Shown piece by piece: positions 7,141-11,410 of a DNA stretch of 11,410 bases (positions are counted from its first letter, which is position 1; each line of letters begins with the position of its first letter). This DNA is from Paracoccaceae bacterium (GTDB lineage Bacteria; Pseudomonadota; Alphaproteobacteria; Rhodobacterales; Rhodobacteraceae): assembly GCA_026984895.1 (NCBI GenBank), contig JALSRF010000294.1:1-11410 (forward strand), written 5' to 3'. The notes beneath the pieces were generated by a model. It saw only the letters and a program-made list of their open reading frames with translations. It made no database searches and was not told the DNA's origin. Both the position numbers and the translations under genes were made by a program.

Positions 7141-8019
7141 ATGCCCGAAACGATCGACCGGCTTGCTGACATCTCGTCAAGATACGATGCGCTTCTTGTC
7201 GATCTCTGGGGCTGCCTTCACAACGGGATTGCGCCGTTTGCCGATGCGGTTTCCGCCTTGCGGGCCTGCAGGTCGCAAGGCCGTTTCGTGATGCTGCTGA
7301 CCAATTCGCCGCGCCCGCGCCCGGCGGTTCGCTCGCAGCTTGACCGGATCGGCGTGCCGCGCGACTGCTACGACGATATCACCGCTTCGGGCGACGCATC
7401 GCGCGCGGCGATGGCGGCCGGGCTGGCGGGCACGAAGGTCTATCACCTGGGGCCCGCAAAGGACGAAAGCCTGTTCGACGATCTGGAGGACGGGATCGAC
7501 GTTTCGCAGATCCGGCGCGTGCCGCTGGAACAGGCAGAGGGCATCGTGTGCACCGGCCTGTTCGACGACCGGAGCGAAACCCCCGAGGACTATCGCGCCA
7601 CCCTGCTTTACGCCAAGACCAGGGGGATGAAGCTGCTCTGCACCAACCCCGACATCCAGGTGGACTACGGCGACAGGCGCATCTGGTGCGCCGGCGCAAT
7701 CGCGGCGCTTTACACGGAAATGGGCGGCGAAAGCCTGTATTTCGGCAAGCCCTATCCGCCGATCTACCAGATGGCGCGCAACCGCATCTCGAAGGCCGGC
7801 CGTGCGGTCCCGGACGACCGCATCCTTGCAATCGGAGATGGCATCCGCACCGACATCCTGGGCGGCCTCAACGAAGGGTTCGATACGCTGTTCGTCACCG
7901 GCGGGCTGGCCGCCGGCCGGTTCGGCCCCGACCCCGAACGGCCCGACCCGAAAGCGCTGGACGATTTTTTCGCGGCCGAACAGGTCACCCCGACCTGCGT
8001 CATCCCGGCGCTCAGATAG
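7141..8019 (+). CDS. HAD superfamily class IIA hydrolase (TIGR01459 type)
   Basis: A predicted cytoplasmic phosphatase of the NagD-like class IIA branch, 292 residues from the ATG at 7141. Motif I is LLVDLWGCLHNG with the nucleophile Asp21; motif II is MLLTNSPRPRP (Thr about 59); motif III holds Lys in YFGKPYPPIY (about 203); motif IV is AIGDGIRTDILGG (about 236-248). The residue two after the nucleophile, normally the acid/base Asp, is Trp23; I recall DxWGxxH as usual for this subfamily, so it is probably a subfamily trait and not damage. The C2-type cap lies between motifs II and III. The physiological substrate is unknown. It starts 9 nt after the ppaC stop (or 3 nt, if the GTG at 7135 is used), so translation is likely coupled. 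Genes for a MaoC-like protein and RibF follow. Confidence 0.88.
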   Translation: MPETIDRLADISSRYDALLVDLWGCLHNGIAPFADAVSALRACRSQGRFVMLLTNSPRPRPAVRSQLDRIGVPRDCYDDITASGDASRAAMAAGLAGTKVYHLGPAKDESLFDDLEDGIDVSQIRRVPLEQAEGIVCTGLFDDRSETPEDYRATLLYAKTRGMKLLCTNPDIQVDYGDRRIWCAGAIAALYTEMGGESLYFGKPYPPIYQMARNRISKAGRAVPDDRILAIGDGIRTDILGGLNEGFDTLFVTGGLAAGRFGPDPERPDPKALDDFFAAEQVTPTCVIPALR

Positions 8020-8036
8020 ACCCGGACCGACGTTGT

Positions 8037-8054
8037 CCCGCGGCGTCGCGCGGG
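8037..8054 (+). terminator. Possible hairpin after the ppaC-HAD operon
   Basis: CCCGCG (8037-8042), a 6-nt loop and CGCGGG (8049-8054) form a perfect GC stem starting 17 nt after the HAD stop. No T-run follows, so it is at best a weak or Rho-assisted terminator, or a stabilising 3' structure. Confidence 0.3.
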
Positions 8055-8105
8055 GCTGGCACGAACCGGCTCCCGGAAGGGAAGCGGCCCGAATCCTTTC
8101 CAAGA

Positions 8106-8161
8106 TCTCGGCTCCGGGGTCCCGGCTCCGGGATCTCGGCGCCGGGTTCTCGGCGGCGGAA
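8106..8161. repeat. 14-nt tandem repeat, four copies
   Basis: Four consecutive units: TCTCGGCTCCGGGG (8106-8119), TCCCGGCTCCGGGA (8120-8133), TCTCGGCGCCGGGT (8134-8147) and TCTCGGCGGCGGAA (8148-8161). The core is TCTCGGC(T/G)CCGGG; units differ mainly at the edges. Each contains an internal CCGG- or GGCGCC-like palindrome, so the array can fold in several ways. It lies in a non-coding gap just before an AT-rich patch that may hold the promoter of the next operon. Confidence 0.85.
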
Positions 8162-8276
8162 CGGGGCGAAGGGGTAATAAAATTGCATCGGGCTGTAATT
8201 TTGCGACTTTTAATTGCGCCCGCGCCGCAATGAACCTATGCTGCGGCGCAACATGACCCAACCGGATTCGCCTGCC
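8162..8276 (+). promoter_or_regulatory. AT-rich upstream region of the maoC-ribF operon, candidate promoter
   Basis: In a very GC-rich setting, about 8175-8215 is AT-rich and contains the inverted repeat AAAATT (8179-8184) / AATTTT (8197-8202). A possible promoter is TTGCGC (8214-8219), 17 nt, TATGCT (8237-8242), giving a start near 8249. Box matches are moderate, three and four of six, so this is a suggestion only. The rest of the gap from 8020 holds the hairpin and tandem repeat listed separately, and no gene. Confidence 0.35.
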
Positions 8277-8720
8277 ATGCTCGACAACATGCCCCGCGGC
8301 ACGATCTGCATCGAAGATCTGGAAATCGGCATGCGCCGGCACCTTCTCAAGGAGGTGAGCGCGCGCGATATCGAACTGTTCGCCGAGGTCTCGACCGACC
8401 GCAATCCGGTGCACCTGGACGACGACTATGCCCGCGACACGATCTTTCAGGGCCGCATCGCGCACGGGATGCTGACCGCCGGGCTGATCTCGGCGGTGAT
8501 CGGTGAACAGTTGCCGGGCCACGGCACGGTCTACATGGGGCAGACGCTGAGATTCCTCGCCCCGGTGCGCCCCGGCGATCTGGTGCGCGCAGAGGTCTCG
8601 GTGCTGGAAATCGATCACGCGCGCCGTCGGGTCAGGCTTGATTGTCGCTGCTCGGTGGGAGATACCGTCGTTCTGAAGGGTGAAGCGCTGGTTCTGGCGC
8701 CAAGCCGCAAGTTCGACTGA
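8277..8720 (+). CDS. MaoC-like (R)-specific enoyl-CoA hydratase
   Basis: A 147-residue single hot-dog-fold protein. The hydratase-2 motif is clear: FAEVSTDRNPVHLDDDYA with the catalytic pair Asp41 and His46, followed by GRIAHGMLTAGLISAVIGEQ and the later strand TLRFLAPVRPGDLV. Relatives such as PhaJ hydrate trans-2-enoyl-CoA to (R)-3-hydroxyacyl-CoA, which can feed polyhydroxyalkanoate synthesis; other short MaoC proteins have unknown acyl substrates, so the exact role is open. Start choice is uncertain: in-frame starts exist at 8214 (TTG), 8238, 8253 and 8277, none with a good ribosome binding site. I prefer 8277 because MLDNMPRGTICIEDLEIG fits the N-terminus I recall for relatives. It is followed 33 nt later by ribF on the same strand. 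Confidence 0.85.
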   Translation: MLDNMPRGTICIEDLEIGMRRHLLKEVSARDIELFAEVSTDRNPVHLDDDYARDTIFQGRIAHGMLTAGLISAVIGEQLPGHGTVYMGQTLRFLAPVRPGDLVRAEVSVLEIDHARRRVRLDCRCSVGDTVVLKGEALVLAPSRKFD

Positions 8721-8722
8721 GC

Positions 8723-8749
8723 GCGGGCCAGGCCCGCACGGGGCGCCCC
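8723..8749 (+). promoter_or_regulatory. Paired GC hairpins in front of ribF
   Basis: The 33-nt gap before ribF holds GCGGGC-CAG-GCCCGC (8723-8737), a 6-bp stem, and then the palindrome GGGGCGCCCC (8740-8749), ending only 4 nt before the ATG. No Shine-Dalgarno sequence is visible, and the region carries no T-run. It may restrict ribosome access or be a weak internal attenuator. It is too short to be an FMN riboswitch. Confidence 0.35.
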
Positions 8750-8753
8750 GCAG

Positions 8754-9713
8754 ATGCAAACGATCAGATTCTGGACCGGGCTGAAAAGGGACGACAGCGG
8801 CGCCTCTGTCGCGATCGGCAATTTCGACGGCGTGCACCTGGGCCACCGGCACGTCATCGACATCGCGCGCGAGCGCGCCGGGGCGCTTTCCGCCCCGCTT
8901 GGCATCGTCACCTTCGAGCCCCACCCGCGCGAATTCTTCGCCCCCACCGCGCCCCCGTTCCGGCTGATGAATGCCGAAACCCGCGCCCACCGGTTCGAAA
9001 AGCTGGGGGTCGAGCGGCTTTACGAACTGCCGTTCGACGGACTCCTGTCCGCGCTCAGTGCCGAGCGGTTCGCCCGCGAAGTGCTGGCCGAAGGGCTGGG
9101 CGTGCGCCATGTGGTGGTGGGCGCCGATTTCCAGTTCGGCAAGGGGCGCGACGGCGACGTGGACAGCCTGAAGGCCTTTGGCCGTGACATGGGGTTCGGC
9201 GTCACGGTTGCCGATCTGCTGCATGTGGAGGGGCTGGAGATTTCCTCGACCGCCATCCGCAAGGCGCTGGCAGACGGCCGGCCGCGCGACGCGGCGAAAA
9301 TGCTGGGCCACTGGCACCGGATCGACGGCGAGGTGTTCGGCGGCGACCGGCGCGGGCGCGAACTGGGCTATCCGACAACCAACATGTCGATCATGCGCCT
9401 GCACCCGCCGCGTTTCGGCATCTACGCGGTCAAGGTCGAGGTCCTGACCGGGGCGCACAAGGGCCGCTACGACGGCGCTGCCTCGGTCGGGGTGCGCCCC
9501 ACCTTCGGCGACAACCAGCCCAACCTTGAAACCTTCCTCTTCGATTTCTCCGGCGATCTCTACGGCGAACATCTTTCGGTCGCCTTCATCGAATACCTGC
9601 GCCCGGAAAAGAAGTTCGACAGCCTCGATGCGCTGGTCGCGCAGATGGACCGGGATTGCGCCAGGGCGCGCGACATCCTGGCCGGGCTCGGAACCGGCGC
9701 CGAAATCGCATGA
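8754..9713 (+). CDS. ribF: Bifunctional riboflavin kinase / FAD synthetase
   Basis: RibF phosphorylates riboflavin to FMN and then adenylylates FMN to FAD with release of pyrophosphate, in the cytoplasm. The 319-residue protein has the normal length and both domains. The N-terminal nucleotidyltransferase domain has GNFDGVHLGH at 22-31, FEPHPREFF at 54-62, GADFQFGKGRDGD at 123-135 and the ISSTAIRKAL signature at 163-172. The C-terminal kinase domain has GYPTTN at 205-210, GVRPTFG at 246-252 and the catalytic-base candidate Glu259 in PNLETFLFDF, followed by GDLYGE. The ATG at 8754 gives a family-like N-terminus, though no ribosome binding site is apparent. Its stop overlaps the start of the next gene by ATGA. 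No active-site residue is missing. Confidence 0.97.
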   Translation: MQTIRFWTGLKRDDSGASVAIGNFDGVHLGHRHVIDIARERAGALSAPLGIVTFEPHPREFFAPTAPPFRLMNAETRAHRFEKLGVERLYELPFDGLLSALSAERFAREVLAEGLGVRHVVVGADFQFGKGRDGDVDSLKAFGRDMGFGVTVADLLHVEGLEISSTAIRKALADGRPRDAAKMLGHWHRIDGEVFGGDRRGRELGYPTTNMSIMRLHPPRFGIYAVKVEVLTGAHKGRYDGAASVGVRPTFGDNQPNLETFLFDFSGDLYGEHLSVAFIEYLRPEKKFDSLDALVAQMDRDCARARDILAGLGTGAEIA

Positions 9714-10183
9714 CGGACCCGATCCGGCGCCACGGCCTGCGCGAGCGTTTCTGGGAACACGTGCCGCTGAAGAACCTTACCCCGCGCGAATGGGAGGCCC
9801 TTTGCGACGGCTGCGGGCGCTGCTGCCTGAACAAGCTGGAAGACCCGGACACCGGCGAAGTGGCGCTGACCCGGGTTGCCTGCCGGCTGCTCGACAACGA
9901 AACCTGCCGCTGCGGCCAGTACGACATCCGCCACCAGATCGTGCCCGAATGCATCACCATGACGCCCGCCAGCATCGCCGAACACGCCTACTGGCTGCCC
10001 GAAACCTGCGCCTACCGGCTGCTTTGGGAAGGCAAGGCGCTTTACGACTGGCACCCGCTGATCTCGGGCACCCCCGAGACCGTGCACGCGGCCGGCATTT
10101 CGGTTCAGGGCTGGACAGTGCCCGAATTCGAGGTGCACGAAGACGACTGGGAAGATTTCATAATCGAGGACGACGCCCGATGA
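9710..10183 (+). CDS. YcgN-like (UPF0260) cysteine-cluster protein
   Basis: This 157-residue cytoplasmic protein starts MTDPIRRHGLRERFWEHVPL and carries the cluster CDGCGRCC (Cys32, 35, 38, 39), the CxxCxxCC pattern that names a group of predicted zinc/iron-chelating proteins. Further cysteines at 58, 66, 68, 81 and 100 lie in VACRLLDNETCRCGQYDIR, VPECITM and PETCAYRLL, matching the YcgN/UPF0260 layout, so up to nine cysteines could hold one or more metal sites. The C-terminal tail is very acidic (HEDDWEDFIIEDD). The biochemical role is not known to me. The start at 9710 overlaps the ribF stop (ATGA), implying translational coupling; an upstream frame to 9656 runs inside ribF. Its own stop overlaps the next start in the same way. 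Confidence 0.9.
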   Translation: MTDPIRRHGLRERFWEHVPLKNLTPREWEALCDGCGRCCLNKLEDPDTGEVALTRVACRLLDNETCRCGQYDIRHQIVPECITMTPASIAEHAYWLPETCAYRLLWEGKALYDWHPLISGTPETVHAAGISVQGWTVPEFEVHEDDWEDFIIEDDAR

Positions 10184-11235
10184 TTTTCACATCCGACAAC
10201 GCTTCGCCCGTGCACCCGCAGGTGCTGGAGGCGCTGCACGGGGCCAATCAGGGCTTTGCCATGCCCTATGGCGCCGATCCTCTCATGGACCGGGTGCGCG
10301 CCCGCCTGCGCGAGATCTTCGAAGCCCCCGAGGCCGCGGTCTACCTGGTGGCCACAGGCACCACCGCCAACGCGCTGTCGCTTGCCTGCCTGGCCGCGCC
10401 CTGGCAGACGATCTACTGCCATCGGGATTCGCACATCCAGATGGACGAATGCGGCGCGCCCGAGTTCTACACCGGCGGCGCCAAGCTGGTGCTGCTTGAC
10501 GGGGCGGATGCGAAGGTTTCGCCCGAGGCGCTGCGCGCGGCCGTCGAGAGCACGCACCAGGGCTTTGTCCACGCGGTGCAGCGCGGCGCGGTGTCGATCA
10601 CCAACGCGACCGAAGCCGGGGCGGTCTATGGCCCGGATGAGGTTGCGGCGATCAGCGCCGTGGCGCGCGAATACGGGCTGCCGGTGCACATGGACGGGGC
10701 GCGGTTTGCCAATGCGCTGGTTTCAACCGGGGCCAGCCCGGCCGAGATGACCTGGAAGGCGGGCGTTGACGTGCTGTCCTTCGGCGGCACCAAGAACGGG
10801 CTGATGGGGGTCGAGGCGGTGGTGCTTTTCGACCCCGCGCGCGCCTGGGAATTCGAGCTGCGCCGCAAGCGCGCCGGACACCTGTTTTCCAAGCACCGCT
10901 ACCTGTCGGCACAGATGGCGGCCTATCTGGAGGGCGACCTGTGGCTGGACATGGCGCGCGCGGCAAACCGGGCGGCGGCACGGCTGAGCGAAGGGCTGCT
11001 GTCCGTTCCCGGCACCGCTCTGGTGCACCCGCGCGAAGCCAACGCGGTGTTCGCCGGCTGGCCCCGTGCCGGGCACCGGCGCGCGCAGGAGGCCGGGGCG
11101 GCCTATTACTTCTGGCCCGACATGAACGCAACGCTGGACGGGCCGGACGACGAAATCCTGTCGGCACGGCTGGTGTGCAGCTGGTGCACCACCGACGCCG
11201 AGATCGACCGCTTCGTGCAGCTGGTGCGCGCGTGA
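10180..11235 (+). CDS. ltaE: Low-specificity L-threonine aldolase (PLP enzyme)
   Basis: A 351-residue fold-type I PLP enzyme expected to split threonine or allo-threonine into glycine and acetaldehyde. Features in order: FTSDNASPVHPQVLEAL at 3-19; YGADPLMDRV at 30-39; a VATGTTANALSL phosphate-binding segment at 57-68; SHIQMDECGAP with the likely ring-stacking His85; the cofactor aspartate Asp172 and Arg175 in VHMDGARFANAL; and the Schiff-base Lys205 in LSFGGTKNGLMG. Length and motifs agree with the beta-eliminating lyase/threonine aldolase family. Related members act on phenylserine or other beta-hydroxy amino acids, so exact substrate preference is uncertain. The ATG overlaps the stop of the YcgN-like gene (ATGA). 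It is the last gene of the ribF group; no strong terminator follows in the 44 nt before the converging hydrolase. Confidence 0.93.
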   Translation: MIFTSDNASPVHPQVLEALHGANQGFAMPYGADPLMDRVRARLREIFEAPEAAVYLVATGTTANALSLACLAAPWQTIYCHRDSHIQMDECGAPEFYTGGAKLVLLDGADAKVSPEALRAAVESTHQGFVHAVQRGAVSITNATEAGAVYGPDEVAAISAVAREYGLPVHMDGARFANALVSTGASPAEMTWKAGVDVLSFGGTKNGLMGVEAVVLFDPARAWEFELRRKRAGHLFSKHRYLSAQMAAYLEGDLWLDMARAANRAAARLSEGLLSVPGTALVHPREANAVFAGWPRAGHRRAQEAGAAYYFWPDMNATLDGPDDEILSARLVCSWCTTDAEIDRFVQLVRA

Positions 11236-11271
11236 CCGGGCGCCACCGCCTTGCCTGAAGGAGCGCGGGCC

Positions 11272-11290
11272 GAAATCCTTCAGGGATTCC
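11272..11290. other. Small inverted repeat between convergent genes
   Basis: AATCC (11274-11278), loop TTCAG, GGATT (11284-11288) forms a 5-bp stem that overlaps the stop codon of the hydrolase at 11280. No T-run follows on either strand. It may help end one of the two converging transcripts, but support is weak. Confidence 0.25.
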
Positions 11291-11410
11291 GACTTTGCTC
11301 TGCTGCCGCCGTCTCCTCCCAGAAGGCACGGATCGCATCGGCGGTCTGCGCCGGGTGGGTGACCGGCAGCATGTGCCCGGCGCCCTCGATCCGGCTGTGC
11401 CGGACATCGG
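11280..11410 (-). CDS. Alpha/beta hydrolase, C-terminal end (cut by window edge)
   Basis: The last 42 codons of a gene that begins to the right of the window. The segment reads DVRHSRIEGAGHMLPVTHPA and continues with ADAIRAFWEE before the stop TGA at 11282-11280. GAGHMLPVTHP is the region around the catalytic His of alpha/beta hydrolases, and the following helix is the usual C-terminal one. It resembles the end of the complete hydrolase at 5213-6010 (GTGHMSAIENPDRVNALLDAFL) only at family level. Substrate cannot be judged from this fragment. It converges on the threonine aldolase gene. Confidence 0.75.
   Translation of the reverse strand, partial: DVRHSRIEGAGHMLPVTHPAQTADAIRAFWEETAAAEQSRNP

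Noticed and set aside
8020..8753. FMN riboswitch upstream of ribF
   Set aside because: Neither the gap before ribF (33 nt) nor the 8020-8276 region shows the conserved RFN-element segments I would expect; the structures seen are simple hairpins and repeats.
7764..9572. A 602-codon minus-strand open frame
   Set aside because: It lies opposite the HAD, MaoC-like and ribF genes, which have complete family motifs, and crosses the non-coding gap with its tandem repeat. It is a GC-bias shadow.
9526..10179. N-terminal extension of the threonine aldolase frame
   Set aside because: It runs through ribF and the YcgN-like gene in another frame. The ATGA overlap at 10180 and the family-type start MIFTSDNASP decide the true start.

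Overview
The window reads as chromosomal housekeeping DNA from an alphaproteobacterium, most likely of the Rhodobacterales (Rhodobacter/Paracoccus/Roseobacter-type). The grounds are high GC content, the codon pattern, a GroESL operon controlled by a CIRCE element with a GroEL ending in a GGM-type tail, and several proteins typical of that group (DUF2161, a TIGR01459-type HAD hydrolase, a short MaoC-like hydratase). These are judgements from recognising sequence; no database search was run. I see no transposase, phage gene, CRISPR array, tRNA or rRNA.

Layout, left to right. (1) 1-334, minus: start of an EamA/DMT-type transporter cut by the window edge. (2) 610-1362, plus: membrane-anchored protein of unknown function. 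It converges on (3) groES-groEL, minus, 1415-3415, with a UUCG-loop terminator at 1366-1385 and a perfect CIRCE operator at the predicted start of transcription (3453-3479). (4) 3619-4467, plus: lipoprotein with a C-terminal region like the beta-barrel of transferrin-binding protein B, sharing its upstream region with groES. (5) 4515-6010, minus: a DUF2161 PD-(D/E)XK-like protein downstream of an alpha/beta hydrolase, probably one transcription unit. (6) 6211-8019, plus: Mn-dependent (family II) inorganic pyrophosphatase followed within 9 nt by a HAD class IIA hydrolase. (7) 8020-8276: non-coding, with a four-copy 14-nt tandem repeat and an AT-rich patch. (8) 8277-11235, plus: MaoC-like hydratase, ribF, YcgN-like cysteine-motif protein and low-specificity threonine aldolase. 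The last three are joined by two ATGA stop/start overlaps. (9) 11280-11410, minus: the C-terminal end of a second alpha/beta hydrolase.

How the parts relate: GroES and GroEL form the chaperonin and are expected to be repressed by HrcA. The pyrophosphatase, HAD phosphatase and RibF lie close together on one strand. RibF makes FMN and then FAD and releases pyrophosphate, which the pyrophosphatase can remove, so a loose functional link to flavin synthesis is possible but unproven. The other genes are metabolic or unknown.

Most of the window is ordinary. The parts most worth a second look are the lone TbpB-like lipoprotein, the DUF2161 nuclease-fold protein, the HAD protein with Trp at the usual acid/base position, and the two short intergenic tandem repeats. 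I found no convincing evidence for a new multi-gene system.
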